Shown one piece after another: positions 46,289 to 55,871 of a stretch of DNA of 64,000 nt. Every line of letters begins with the position of its first letter. The first letter of the stretch is position 1. Source of the stretch: Bacteroides finegoldii DSM 17565 (GTDB lineage: Bacteria; Bacteroidota; Bacteroidia; Bacteroidales; Bacteroidaceae); NCBI RefSeq assembly GCF_000156195.1, contig NZ_GG688317.1, forward strand, positions 311,400 to 375,399. The letters are read 5' to 3'. The notes beneath the pieces are model-generated. The model was not told where the DNA came from, made no database searches, and was given only the letters and a program-made list of their open reading frames with translations. Made by a program: the position numbers and the translations under genes.

Positions 46289-47285
46289 GGTTATATCTCT
46301 TTTTTATGTTTTTTATCTGTTGAATATAAATAGAATTATGAGCAAACATATCCTGATACACATGATCTCCCTGTCCGTTGACTTCTATTATATAAGGAAT
46401 ATCTGTTCCTCTCTCTATCAGTACATCCACTCCGGCATATTGCAAATCCAAAGATTGAACCGCTTCCTGACACTGAAAATAGATTTGTTGCCGCACTACT
46501 TCCGGCAAAGACAATTCGTTCCACCAATGTGCCTTATTGTTCAGATGCAGATTGGTTATGCTTCCTTTACTGCATCTCACAACGATATAATCAATTTCAG
46601 ATTCCCGGCACACTACCCGAAGATCATAATTCTCTCCCTGCAACTGCTCTTTAGGAATCCATTCTTCTAAAATAGCTTCTGTTTGCATCACAGCTTCCGC
46701 CAACGGGATCATCTCTTTTTCCGTACTCAAACGGTTGATACGTTTAGTGTTATGAATGACTCCATCCACTTGTTGCAAGGTAGTATAGACTACCCATTTA
46801 TTCCGGTTGGGTTGATAGCGAATAGCCATAACGCCTCCCGCCCCCGAACCGTAACGGGGTTTTAAAAAGCATCCTCTCCCGCAACCGGTAAGAAGCTCTC
46901 TCAACTCATCAAAAGAACGGGGAGAAGGTAACATCGGAGTCACTTTCAACCCTCTGTCCATCAACACTTGTTTAGTTTCCTTTTTATCAAGAGCACGTAA
47001 TAAAGCATGGGGAGTATTCAAAAAGCACACGTCATCAGATAACCTCATCTCGCCTAAACGTTGCAGTGTCTCCTTATATGCCTGATTCAACAGCGCATAT
47101 TTCAGGAAATTCGTTTCATCGCTTACACAAGGTTCCAGTTTGATAACTGCCTGCCGTAGTTGCGGCAAGCAGTTAAAAAGTTCCCCGTAAGTCATAAAAC
47201 GAACTTCCACCTGCAAGTGTTTGCCTGCTTCAATAAAGTATTCTATACGTTTGGACAGAAAGTTGCTGACAACGATTATCTGCAT
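46275..47285 (-). CDS. STM4014-like ATP-grasp protein
   Basis: A 336-residue ATP-grasp-fold protein: PRYGSGAGGVMAIRY (ATP-binding loop), WIPKEQLQGENYDLRVV and YIIEVNGQGD (metal-binding Glu/Asn) are visible. ATP-grasp enzymes join carboxylates to amines or thiols, so this is the probable ligase of the cluster. It starts 3 bp after the upstream gene. Substrate unknown. Confidence 0.82.
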   Translation of the reverse strand: MQIIVVSNFLSKRIEYFIEAGKHLQVEVRFMTYGELFNCLPQLRQAVIKLEPCVSDETNFLKYALLNQAYKETLQRLGEMRLSDDVCFLNTPHALLRALDKKETKQVLMDRGLKVTPMLPSPRSFDELRELLTGCGRGCFLKPRYGSGAGGVMAIRYQPNRNKWVVYTTLQQVDGVIHNTKRINRLSTEKEMIPLAEAVMQTEAILEEWIPKEQLQGENYDLRVVCRESEIDYIVVRCSKGSITNLHLNNKAHWWNELSLPEVVRQQIYFQCQEAVQSLDLQYAGVDVLIERGTDIPYIIEVNGQGDHVYQDMFAHNSIYIQQIKNIKKRYNHANR

Positions 47286-47288
47286 CTC

Positions 47289-48362
47289 CTATTCTGTAAT
47301 CATCGGGTAATACCACAATTCACCATCATATTCATCTGCCTCTTCAGTTTCAGCAATATCTATTTTCATAGGGAGACTCTGCAACTGTTTCTTCATCTCC
47401 TTGCTCAAATAATTATAGCGCATATTGATAAACTTCAAATGAGCGATCTTATCCATATTATCCAGCAATAATTGGGCACCTTCATCTTTGAGAGTACCAG
47501 CCGAAACATCCATTGTTTCAAGTTGGGGAAGAATATCCGACTCCAGGAACATTTCTACAATCTTGTCCTGTTCTTCAGAGTTGACGATCCCCAGATAAGT
47601 CAGCTTCGGGAAACGTTCTTTGGAGAACAATGGACGGAATATCTCAATATCAGCTTCAAATCCATAATCTTCCACACCAACATATAGAATCAGTTTTTCC
47701 AGATTGGGGAAATCAGAACCAAGAATATCTTCTACCACTTCGGTAGGCAGGCCACCACTGATAATTTCGAGTGACCGCAACTCCGGCCGTGAAGTCTTTC
47801 CCAAACGCAGATTATTGGTTCCTTTGATTTTCAGATCTTTCAATTTAGGCATGGCATCGAGCAGCGGACTAATATCAGCTTGTTCAATCCATGAAATCTC
47901 CTGTTCTTCCTGCTCAATATCTCCCCAGAACAAGCCTTCTATTTGTGCGAACTTCTCCTTATTTTCAATCATTCCCTGTAATAAGGCAGAACAGTCGCCA
48001 CCCTCATAATCCCAACAACCGATTGTTATTTGTTTATATTCAGAGAGATGTTTATCTTTCAATATCTTATCCAGAAGATTCACATTGTTTTCATACTCAT
48101 CATAACTCAAAGTATATTTCTTGGCTTCCACTTTCATTTCACGTGCAGTTTCTTCAGCAGTTTCTACATACCCTTTTTTGGTCTTTTCCGCAATCAGTTT
48201 GCCGGCTGCTTTTTCAGCTTCTTCAGTCGTTGCGTAGTTTTTCACTTGTGTTTGTCCGTCGGTCCCCAACTTACCATAATTTACAGTAACATCTGTTCCG
48301 ACTACCTCTATGCTCCAGAATTTCTGCGATTTAAAATCTTGAAAAACGAATACTCTCTTCAT
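47289..48362 (-). CDS. STM4015-like WGR/leucine-rich-repeat protein
   Basis: A 357-residue protein starting at ATG 48362 (MKRVFVFQDFKSQKF). An in-frame ATG at 48512 lies upstream of the promoter boxes and is rejected. An N-terminal WGR-type domain (SIEVVGTDVTVNYGKLGTDG) precedes leucine-rich repeats (LKDLKIKGTNNLRL, LRSLEIISGG, LEKLILYVG, LTYLGIVNSEE). It is first in the cluster and probably a recognition component. It matches STM4015-family proteins. Confidence 0.85.
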   Translation of the reverse strand: MKRVFVFQDFKSQKFWSIEVVGTDVTVNYGKLGTDGQTQVKNYATTEEAEKAAGKLIAEKTKKGYVETAEETAREMKVEAKKYTLSYDEYENNVNLLDKILKDKHLSEYKQITIGCWDYEGGDCSALLQGMIENKEKFAQIEGLFWGDIEQEEQEISWIEQADISPLLDAMPKLKDLKIKGTNNLRLGKTSRPELRSLEIISGGLPTEVVEDILGSDFPNLEKLILYVGVEDYGFEADIEIFRPLFSKERFPKLTYLGIVNSEEQDKIVEMFLESDILPQLETMDVSAGTLKDEGAQLLLDNMDKIAHLKFINMRYNYLSKEMKKQLQSLPMKIDIAETEEADEYDGELWYYPMITE

Positions 48363-48424
48363 AATACAGTTTTTAATGGTTGATATTTGCACACTCAACA
48401 CAGAACGCGCATGAACAATACCTG

Positions 48425-48454
48425 CAAAAATAACCATTTTATGTAATGTACAAA
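48425..48454 (-). promoter_or_regulatory. promoter of STM4011-4015-type operon
   Basis: On the - strand TATTTTTG (48432-48425) matches the -7 box, with TTTG (48454-48451) 18 bp upstream as the -33 box. It lies 62 bp before the ATG at 48362 and is placed to drive all five genes. Confidence 0.6.
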
Positions 48455-48511
48455 GAAATCTGTTTACTAAACTTTCAGAGTATTCAAAAATACAACCCAA
48501 GATATGCAACA

Positions 48512-48535
48512 AAGGCTGCCTTTTGGGGCAGCCTT
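48512..48535 (-). terminator. terminator of OmpA-family gene
   Basis: AAGGCTGCC (48512-48520) pairs perfectly with GGCAGCCTT (48527-48535) around a short loop; on the - strand it is followed by TGTTGC, a weak T-run. It lies 28 bp after the OmpA stop. Confidence 0.75.
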
Positions 48536-48563
48536 CATTATTCTATTTCTGTAATATATCAGT

Positions 48564-49691
48564 TTAATCTTCAATAGTACATATACTTACACGGTTCCAA
48601 TCCGGTTCAGTAAACATATCGCCTACACCCTGACCTTCAGCAGTGATACGAGATGCACTGATTTTATACTTGTTGACCAAGATCGTTTTTACAGCTTCTG
48701 CACGTGCTGCGGCAATTCTGGCATTCACTTCAACACTACCTTCCGGAGAAGCGTATCCCTTAATAACCACTTTAGAATCAGCATATTTCTTCAGGTAAGA
48801 AGCTACACGTTCCACATTAGGAAGTTGTGAAGCGTCAACTGACGATTTACCTTGTCTGAAAGTAATGATAGATTCGGGTACACGGGCAGTTTTCACTACA
48901 GTCTCCACCGGAACCACTTTTGTGCGGCATGCTTCAAGTTCTTCCTGCAATCCGTTGATACGTTGGTTTGCATTGCTGATCTCACCATCTTTGTTGTTTA
49001 CATCTGCACGAAGTGCATTGATTGAAGAGTTCAGTCCGTCAATTTCGGTTTGATTATATACTCTCACTTTGGCAAAATGATGTGTTCCGTTACTTGTCTT
49101 AAAGTGATATGTCAATCCGGCTGTCAACTCAAACGCTGCGTTGTTGGCATTGAAACGGCTCTTTGACTCCGGGAAGCCACCTTGCATATCATATACGATG
49201 GCTGGTTTAAGCCCCACTGTCCATGCTTTACTTTCACCCAAATTAAAATTCAGGTTCAATCCGAAGCGGGTAGACCAAGAGTTTTCGTCTCCATCACCAC
49301 TTGCGTAATAGTGCAACCAGCCCATTCCAGCTACCGCTTCCACCTCAAAGAGACGAGGAGTACCGTTATAACCAGCAAACAGATTCATCAAGTTCACCTT
49401 ACCCAATAAACTGACATCCGAAGCATCAAAAGCTGTTTTACTTTGGGTCGTGTTAACATATCCCATACCCTGAAACCCTAATCCGAAAATAGGAGTTAAC
49501 TGTTTCGATATTCCAATTCCGAACGCAGGACGCATCCCTTTAAAAAAAGCATTATGGGTGAGAGGGGTTACCGCACCCGCTTTTAGTTCTACAGACCAGT
49601 TGTCTGTTAATTTTGTACCTTCTACGACAGATTGGGCATTTGCTGTAAATCCACCCAATACAAAAGCTAATAGAATAATAGATTTTCTCAT
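48564..49691 (-). CDS. OmpA-family outer-membrane protein
   Basis: A 375-residue protein with a signal peptide (MRKSIILLAFVLGGFTANAQ). An N-terminal beta-barrel-like region (residues about 25-195) ends in LTAGLTYHFK. A coiled-coil linker (about 210-245) precedes a C-terminal OmpA/MotB peptidoglycan-binding domain with VVIKGYASPEGSVEVNARIAAAR and AEGQGVGD. It anchors the outer membrane to the cell wall. The start could be two codons earlier (49697). It ends with its own terminator. Confidence 0.92.
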   Translation of the reverse strand: MRKSIILLAFVLGGFTANAQSVVEGTKLTDNWSVELKAGAVTPLTHNAFFKGMRPAFGIGISKQLTPIFGLGFQGMGYVNTTQSKTAFDASDVSLLGKVNLMNLFAGYNGTPRLFEVEAVAGMGWLHYYASGDGDENSWSTRFGLNLNFNLGESKAWTVGLKPAIVYDMQGGFPESKSRFNANNAAFELTAGLTYHFKTSNGTHHFAKVRVYNQTEIDGLNSSINALRADVNNKDGEISNANQRINGLQEELEACRTKVVPVETVVKTARVPESIITFRQGKSSVDASQLPNVERVASYLKKYADSKVVIKGYASPEGSVEVNARIAAARAEAVKTILVNKYKISASRITAEGQGVGDMFTEPDWNRVSICTIED

Positions 49692-50015
49692 AATCATAAG
49701 TTTAAAATATTATGTTTTACCTGCTAAATCATTAGATATGCTTGGTTTAGCCATGTCTAATTTTTTAGTTCATAATTAAGTTCTTTATTTACTTCAAACA
49801 ACATATTGTATCAAATATTAGTTCACAAGGCAAAAGCCTAATTAACATCTATTGTCTTTTTAGAAAGATAAAGACAGACACTCTTCCAATGAAAAAGAAC
49901 AGTAATAGGGGTAAGTTAATCCGTAATTCATATACAAGTAAATCACAAATTCTGCCGTATCTTTGCAATGTCATAAAGAAATAAGTAAAAAGATTATTTA
50001 TAAAAACTGTTTGGT
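49692..50015. other. divergent intergenic region
   Basis: A 324-bp AT-rich stretch between the divergent ompA-type and DXS-like genes. On the + strand TATCTTTG (49958-49965) is a -7 box for the DXS-like gene. No TAnnTTTG box was found for the OmpA gene in this stretch. No gene seen. Confidence 0.5.
49958..49965 (+). promoter_or_regulatory. -7 box TATCTTTG of DXS-like gene
   Basis: TATCTTTG fits TAnnTTTG, 50 bp before the ATG at 50016. No -33 TTTG is seen at the expected spacing. Confidence 0.5.
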
Positions 50016-51773
50016 ATGTATTTAGAAAATATTTATTCGCCTGAAGATGTAAAAAAACTATCGATTGAAGAGCTTGATAAATTAAGCGGTGAAATCCGTG
50101 CCGCACTTCTGCAAAAGCTAAGTGAACATGGCGGACATTTCGGCCCCAACTTCGGAATGGTAGAAACGACAATTGCCCTACACTATGTATTCAACTCGCC
50201 CAAAGACAAAATTGTATTTGACGTATCGCACCAGAGTTATGTACACAAGATGTTGACCGGTCGTAAAGATGCTTTCCTCAATCCGACCAAATACGACAAT
50301 GTATCAGGGTATACCGAACCGCAAGAAAGTGAGCACGATTTCTTTATCATCGGACATACCTCTACTTCCGTCAGCCTGGCCAGCGGACTGGCAAAAGGAC
50401 GTGACCTTACAGGCGGTAATGAAAATATCATAGCTGTCATAGGCGACGGTTCTTTAAGTGGCGGTGAAGCATTCGAAGGGTTGGACTATGTGGCAGAGCT
50501 GGGTACCAACATGATTATCATCGTCAATGACAACCAAATGTCTATTGCCGAGAATCATGGCGGATTATACAAGAATCTAAAAGAATTACGTGACAGCAAC
50601 GGTCAATGTGAGTGTAACTTCTTCAAAGCTATGGGACTGGATTATATGTATGTAAATGATGGCAACAATGTACAGGCATTAATCGAAGCTTTCTCTAAAA
50701 TAAAAGATATCCAACATCCGATAGTAGTACACATCAATACTCTCAAAGGTAAAGGCTATGCACGTGCCGAGCAAGATAAAGAGACTTATCATTGGCGTAC
50801 TCCATTCAATCCGGAGACCGGAGAAGCCAAAGTAAACGATGAAGAAGAAGATTATAGCGAAGTAACCGCCCAATACCTGCTGCAAAAGATGAAAGAAGAC
50901 CCGCGTGTAGTAACAATTACTTCGGGCACTCCCGCTGTTCTGGGCTTTACTCCGGACCGTCGGCAAGAAGCAGGCAAACAATTCGTAGATGTAGGTATTG
51001 CTGAAGAACACGCGGTAGCACTTGCTTCGGGCATTGCAGCCAACGGTGGAAAGCCGGTTTATGGAGTTTACAGTACATTTATCCAACGTTCTTACGACCA
51101 ACTTTCACAAGACCTCTGCATCAACAATAATCCAGCTGTCCTGCTCGTATTCTGGGGTACATTATCCGGAATGAATGATGTGACACATCTCTGTTTCTTC
51201 GATATTCCGGTCATCAGTAATATTCCCAATATGGTTTATCTGGCACCGACTTGCAAAGAAGAATATATTGCCATGTTAGAATGGAGCATCCGTCAAAATG
51301 AACACCCTGTTGCCATCCGTGTTCCGGCTACCGAGGTTATTAGTTGCGGAGAGCCGGTGGACTCCGATTACAGCATTCTTAATCGCTATAAAGTCACTCA
51401 TCGCGGTTCGAAAGTCGCAATTGTAGCTTTAGGCTCATTCTATGGATTAGGACAGTCGGTCGCATCACTCCTAAAAGAAAAAGAAAATATTGACGCGACA
51501 CTCATCAATCCGCGTTACATCACCGGAATAGACAGCGAGCTCATGAATGAGCTGAAAGCCGACCATGAATTAGTAATCACGTTAGAAGATGGTGTCTTGG
51601 ATGGTGGATTCGGCGAAAAGATTAGCCGCTATTATGGCACTTCCGACATGAAAGTTCTCAATTACGGAGCCAAAAAAGAATTTGTAGACCGTTATGATCT
51701 ACAGGAATTTCTTCGTGCCAATCACCTGACGGATGAACAGATTGTAGAAGATATCACTGCACTTATCAGATAA
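50016..51773 (+). CDS. 1-deoxy-D-xylulose-5-phosphate synthase-like protein
   Basis: A 585-residue thiamine-diphosphate enzyme of the DXS type. GHTSTSVSLASGLAKG and the TPP motif GDGSLSGGEAFEGLDYVAEL...NDNQMS are in the first domain; the pyrimidine domain has GIAEEHAVALASGIAANGGKPV; the transketolase C domain has TLEDGVLDGGFGEKI. DXS makes the isoprenoid precursor DXP from pyruvate and glyceraldehyde-3-phosphate. It is about 40-60 residues shorter than standard DXS, and SEHGGHFGPNFG and DVSHQ replace usual SKTGGHLG and DVGHQ-type segments. It may therefore be a divergent paralogue rather than the main dxs. It is monocistronic, ending in a strong terminator. Confidence 0.85.
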   Translation: MYLENIYSPEDVKKLSIEELDKLSGEIRAALLQKLSEHGGHFGPNFGMVETTIALHYVFNSPKDKIVFDVSHQSYVHKMLTGRKDAFLNPTKYDNVSGYTEPQESEHDFFIIGHTSTSVSLASGLAKGRDLTGGNENIIAVIGDGSLSGGEAFEGLDYVAELGTNMIIIVNDNQMSIAENHGGLYKNLKELRDSNGQCECNFFKAMGLDYMYVNDGNNVQALIEAFSKIKDIQHPIVVHINTLKGKGYARAEQDKETYHWRTPFNPETGEAKVNDEEEDYSEVTAQYLLQKMKEDPRVVTITSGTPAVLGFTPDRRQEAGKQFVDVGIAEEHAVALASGIAANGGKPVYGVYSTFIQRSYDQLSQDLCINNNPAVLLVFWGTLSGMNDVTHLCFFDIPVISNIPNMVYLAPTCKEEYIAMLEWSIRQNEHPVAIRVPATEVISCGEPVDSDYSILNRYKVTHRGSKVAIVALGSFYGLGQSVASLLKEKENIDATLINPRYITGIDSELMNELKADHELVITLEDGVLDGGFGEKISRYYGTSDMKVLNYGAKKEFVDRYDLQEFLRANHLTDEQIVEDITALIR

Positions 51774-51802
51774 AGCATACTACCAATTCACTATATACTC
51801 TT

Positions 51803-51850
51803 ATAGGTTGATGTAATTGTCATAACAGACAGTATACATCAACCTATTCT
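51803..51850 (+). terminator. terminator after DXS-like gene
   Basis: ATAGGTTGATGTA (51803-51815) pairs with TACATCAACCTAT (about 51834-51846), followed by TCTTATTTTT. Confidence 0.8.
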
Positions 51851-51891
51851 TATTTTTCAACTATTCAATCAAATAAAAAACAAAACAATTG

Positions 51892-51921
51892 TTTGGTTTT
51901 CATATTTTTCATTTATCTTTG
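51892..51921 (+). promoter_or_regulatory. promoter of small membrane protein gene
   Basis: TTTG (51892-51895) and TATCTTTG (51914-51921) are separated by 18 bp, fitting the -33/-7 pair. They lie 65 bp before the ATG at 51987. Confidence 0.65.
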
Positions 51922-51986
51922 GAACACAAAAACAGATTAATTGTGATTGCGACTAACAACTACACATTATTAAATCTTTATATTTT

Positions 51987-52451
51987 ATGATTATGAAAAA
52001 ATTTCTATTTATCCTGACTGTCATTGCCGGACTTTTCGTGAGCAATGCCGAAGCACGTATGAAAATCAGAATTCCGGTAGACAACAGTATCCCGAAAGTT
52101 GCCGCTCTTCCGGATAGTTCTTATTACAAAACAGATGAAGGCGCTCATTTGGATTTAGGGTACATCGAAGAAGACGGAAAACGTACTTTAGTACTCTTCT
52201 CAGAATCGAAGCCCGACACTTATTATGAAATTTCAGACGAATACGCAGAAGTCATTAAAAAAGACTTGAATGTGGAAGAACTGAGCAGCCTTATCCCCAC
52301 TCCTACATTTTGGGACAAATGGGGTGGCAGTATTCTTTTCTATGGATTTGCCGCTTTAGTAGTCATCGGCATAATAAGCTATCTGAAAGATTTCATTTTC
52401 GGCCTTTTAGGACTAGGAAAGAAAAATAAAGAAGAGAATGAAGAAGAATAA
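51987..52451 (+). CDS. small exported/membrane protein, unknown function
   Basis: A 154-residue protein. The signal peptide is MKKFLFILTVIAGLFVSNAEA (start at 51987 or 51993). A soluble part rich in Asp/Glu follows. One membrane helix lies at about residues 112-132 (ILFYGFAALVVIGIISYL), then a short Lys/Glu-rich tail. It has its own promoter and faces the tricorn-like gene with a shared terminator. I recognise no family. Confidence 0.75.
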   Translation: MIMKKFLFILTVIAGLFVSNAEARMKIRIPVDNSIPKVAALPDSSYYKTDEGAHLDLGYIEEDGKRTLVLFSESKPDTYYEISDEYAEVIKKDLNVEELSSLIPTPTFWDKWGGSILFYGFAALVVIGIISYLKDFIFGLLGLGKKNKEENEEE

Positions 52452-52480
52452 ACCGGAACCATTAACTATATAAAAGAATA

Positions 52481-52514
52481 AGGGGTGTGTCATAATGAAT
52501 TATGGTACACCCCT
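52481..52514. terminator. terminator between convergent genes
   Basis: AGGGGTGTGTCATAAT pairs with ATTATGGTACACCCCT around two bases. It is followed on the - strand by TTATTCTTTT, so it mainly serves the tricorn-like gene and can also end the + strand gene. Confidence 0.75.
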
Positions 52515-52528
52515 CATCTATAGCGAAT

Positions 52529-55500
52529 CTATTTCTTTTTACTATCAATCTCTTTCAACAATTCGTCAACTGCTGCCTTCAATTGTATATCCTCACCCTT
52601 TACAACAGTTTCCGGACTATTAGCCACCTTAATATCAGGCTCCAACTGAGAATTTTCCAGATAGCTACCGTCAGCCAAACGATAACCGACAATAGGAATA
52701 CCGAATACTAACGAAGGATCCTGCAAAGTCTCCCAAGAAACACTGGTCATCGTTCCCGGTACAGGCATACCAACGAGCTTGCCGATATTCCGGTATTTAT
52801 ATACCCAAGGAGTACCGTGCGCATTCGAGTAATTCGCTTCACATTGCAACATAATGGAAGGTTTATTCCAACGACGGCTCGGCATATCACAAGCTTCACG
52901 CCCACGTACTACCTGCGTAAAATATTTCTGCCCGCTGAACAAAATTTCAATATCTTCATGCAGTCGGCCTCCACCGTTGAAACGAGTATCGATGACAATC
53001 CCCTCACAGTTGTTATATTTACCCAGAATATCAGAATAGACAGTACGGAAACTTCCGTCACCCATAGACTGTATATGCACATATCCCAATCTTCCGTTCG
53101 ACCATTTTTCCACTTCCGCAGCACGTTGTTTTACCCAACGGTTATACAACAGTCCGTTTAAACGTCCACCGGAAATAGGCATAACCACCTCTTCCCAACG
53201 CTCTTTACTCTGCGGATCGTATAGTGAAATCAATGTTTTCTTGCCTGCTTTGTTGTTCAGCAAAACAGTAATATCATTTTCCTGAGAAATTTCCTGTCCA
53301 TTGATTTTCTCAATAATGCATCCTTCCTTTACTTTGGTACGGGAATGATCAAACGGACCTTTCTCTATCACTTCAGCAATTCTCATGCCTTTTCCCCGAT
53401 ATTCCCAATCGAACAAAAGCCCCAAATTAGAAGTAACATCTCCCTTACCGTTGGCAAAATAACGGCCTCCGGTATGGGATACATTCAACTCGCCCAGCCA
53501 CTCACTCAGCAATTCGGCAAAATCATAGTTATTGTCGATATGAGGAAGGAACTTACGGTAAGCCGCACTCATCTCATCCCAATTCACTCCGTGCATATTC
53601 AAGTTATAGAAGCGTTTCTGCTGTTGCTTATATACATGGTCAAACATAGCTTCCCGTTCGGCAGCCAAATCCATCTTCATCTCCGCTTGATAACTAATCG
53701 GTTTCAACGCATCCGACTTTGCATCCATCTTCTGCATATTCCTACTGCCCAACAAGAATATATTTCCATCTTTATCCATAGATAAGGAAACCCAACCGGT
53801 ATTGAGCTTATGCAGACGCTTTGTCTCCTTTTCACGAAGATTCATTTTCCAAAGGTCATAACCACCTTCAAAAGCAGAAAAATAGTAGAGGTTCTGTCCG
53901 TCTTTCGAGACAATGGCGCTACCTAAATCCGAAGAATTGGGTGTCAAGCGGACAATGCGGTCCTCAATACCTTTCAACTCTACTACAATCTCTTTTTTAC
54001 TTTCCTTATCTTTGTCGGACTTACCGTTGTCTCCATCTTTATCTCCATCTTTCTTTTTATCTTTACCGGCGTCCTTTTTCTTTTCATTCTTTTTCTTCTC
54101 GTCTTTCTCTTTCGCCTTCTTCTGTTCCTTTTCAAACTCTTTGAGTAATTCGAAATCCTCCTTGCTCAACCGATAACGATCGTATGCATCCTGGTTCAGG
54201 AATACCAACATAACATCCTGTTGTGAACCCCACGAAGCGTGGGCACGCATCCCGTAGCGTTCCGTTTGGAAAAGAACAGCGTTCCCGTCAAGTACCCAAC
54301 GCGGAGAACCGCTCATATAACCGCTATTTGTCAGATTAGTGATTGCTCCTCCTTGCGCACTGACAATACCGATATCAGAATACGGATCATGACGGTTTCC
54401 TATAAATTCCAACGTAAACCATTTGCCGTCCGGCGACCATTCATAATCAAACCCGCCCCCTGTATTGTACCATGTAGATCCATCCGTCACCTGACGTACT
54501 TTCTTCGTCTCCAGATTGAGTACCATCAGACGGTTGCGGTCTTCGATAAAGGCAATCTCCTTCCCATCCGGAGAATATTGCGGATATCTGCGTTCCACTG
54601 TTTTAGAGGGGAGTAACACCTCTTCCTCAATAAGAGTTGCATTGGGAAAATTAGGATCTTCTTTACGTGTAATCTTTGCCATATACAGTTGCCAGTTGCC
54701 TGTCCGTTCGCTGGCATACACCAACGTCCTATTGTCCGGAGCAAACGAAAGGCCCGATTCTCCGGCAGGTGTATTGGTTATCTGCTTAGTTGTCGGATAA
54801 TCAGTTGACGTAACGAAAACATCGCCACGAACGATGAACGCTACCTGCTTGCCATCCGGAGAAACACAGGCGGAAGTAGCTCCCTGTGAGAATCTGAATG
54901 ATGCGATATCCTTGTCATCATCACGGACAAGTTCCACTTTCACCTTTTGCGGACGGGAGTTCGGCAGTTGCGTATAAAGTTCCCCATCGTATGCATAGCA
55001 CAAGGTTCCCTTATCACTGACAGAGAGAAAACGCACCGGGTGAGTACGGAAAGTCGTTACAGGCTTCACTTGCTGCGGAGCATTCAATGGGAAAGAATAT
55101 ACATTGAATGAACCTCCATTACGTTCGCTCAGAAAATACACAGACTTCCCGTCGGGAGCGTAAACCGGATTACGGTCTTCCCCGTCGCGGTTCGTCAGAT
55201 TAGTATGTTCTCCTGTTTGAGTATCGTACAGCCAGATATCTCTTGCGATGGATGACGTATGGTGTTTTCTCCATTCGTCTTCAAACCCTTTACGGTCCTG
55301 ATAAAGGAAATTACTCCCGGCCTTGTCAAAACAAACCCATTCGGCAGGAGTACCCAAGACTTGTTCGGTATTCCCCCCCTCGACAGGCACTCTATACAGT
55401 TCCGTCATAGCACTTGTAGGAAACAATGCACTGGTTGCCGGATCTTGAATGGAAGCGGAAAAAAGCACATACTTCCCATCCGGTGTAAAGGTGGAGGGAA

Positions 55501-55834
55501 TTTCCGAAGCAGAATGATAAGTCAGTCTCCGGGCAGCACCTCCATCGGCAGACATAATAAAAAGGTCAAAATTCCCATTGCGGTCGCTGGCAAAAGCAAT
55601 CTGCTCTCCATCGGGCGACCAGACCGGATTGGCTTCATAAGAGGCTTGTGTTGTTAATTGGACGGCAGTTCCTCCTTGTGCGGATACTTTGTAGATATCG
55701 CCTTTATAGCAAAAGACTATTTCGCTTCCATCGGGCGAAATACGCGCGTCGCGCATCCATAAAGGAGTTACAGCAGCATAGCCGACGGATACTGCGGCCA
55801 GCGCAAACGATAAACAAGTGATAAGTTTCTTCAT
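52529..55834 (-). CDS. tricorn-like S41 peptidase
   Basis: A 1101-residue protein: signal peptide (MKKLITCLSFALAAVSVGYA), many WD40/TolB-like propeller repeats with SPDGKxxxF-type motifs (about residues 30-540), a Lys/Asp/Glu-rich low-complexity insert (about 560-630), a PDZ-like region (about 830-890, KEGCIIEKINGQEI) and a C-terminal S41 protease core (YVHIQSMGDGSFRTV, then VIDTRFNGGGRLHEDI). Tricorn-type peptidases trim peptides; the signal peptide suggests a periplasmic location. The catalytic Ser cannot be placed with certainty by eye. Confidence 0.9.
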   Translation of the reverse strand: MKKLITCLSFALAAVSVGYAAVTPLWMRDARISPDGSEIVFCYKGDIYKVSAQGGTAVQLTTQASYEANPVWSPDGEQIAFASDRNGNFDLFIMSADGGAARRLTYHSASEIPSTFTPDGKYVLFSASIQDPATSALFPTSAMTELYRVPVEGGNTEQVLGTPAEWVCFDKAGSNFLYQDRKGFEDEWRKHHTSSIARDIWLYDTQTGEHTNLTNRDGEDRNPVYAPDGKSVYFLSERNGGSFNVYSFPLNAPQQVKPVTTFRTHPVRFLSVSDKGTLCYAYDGELYTQLPNSRPQKVKVELVRDDDKDIASFRFSQGATSACVSPDGKQVAFIVRGDVFVTSTDYPTTKQITNTPAGESGLSFAPDNRTLVYASERTGNWQLYMAKITRKEDPNFPNATLIEEEVLLPSKTVERRYPQYSPDGKEIAFIEDRNRLMVLNLETKKVRQVTDGSTWYNTGGGFDYEWSPDGKWFTLEFIGNRHDPYSDIGIVSAQGGAITNLTNSGYMSGSPRWVLDGNAVLFQTERYGMRAHASWGSQQDVMLVFLNQDAYDRYRLSKEDFELLKEFEKEQKKAKEKDEKKKNEKKKDAGKDKKKDGDKDGDNGKSDKDKESKKEIVVELKGIEDRIVRLTPNSSDLGSAIVSKDGQNLYYFSAFEGGYDLWKMNLREKETKRLHKLNTGWVSLSMDKDGNIFLLGSRNMQKMDAKSDALKPISYQAEMKMDLAAEREAMFDHVYKQQQKRFYNLNMHGVNWDEMSAAYRKFLPHIDNNYDFAELLSEWLGELNVSHTGGRYFANGKGDVTSNLGLLFDWEYRGKGMRIAEVIEKGPFDHSRTKVKEGCIIEKINGQEISQENDITVLLNNKAGKKTLISLYDPQSKERWEEVVMPISGGRLNGLLYNRWVKQRAAEVEKWSNGRLGYVHIQSMGDGSFRTVYSDILGKYNNCEGIVIDTRFNGGGRLHEDIEILFSGQKYFTQVVRGREACDMPSRRWNKPSIMLQCEANYSNAHGTPWVYKYRNIGKLVGMPVPGTMTSVSWETLQDPSLVFGIPIVGYRLADGSYLENSQLEPDIKVANSPETVVKGEDIQLKAAVDELLKEIDSKKK

Positions 55835-55871
55835 ATTTAATTAGTCTATATTTATGTCTAAAACAGTCCTT

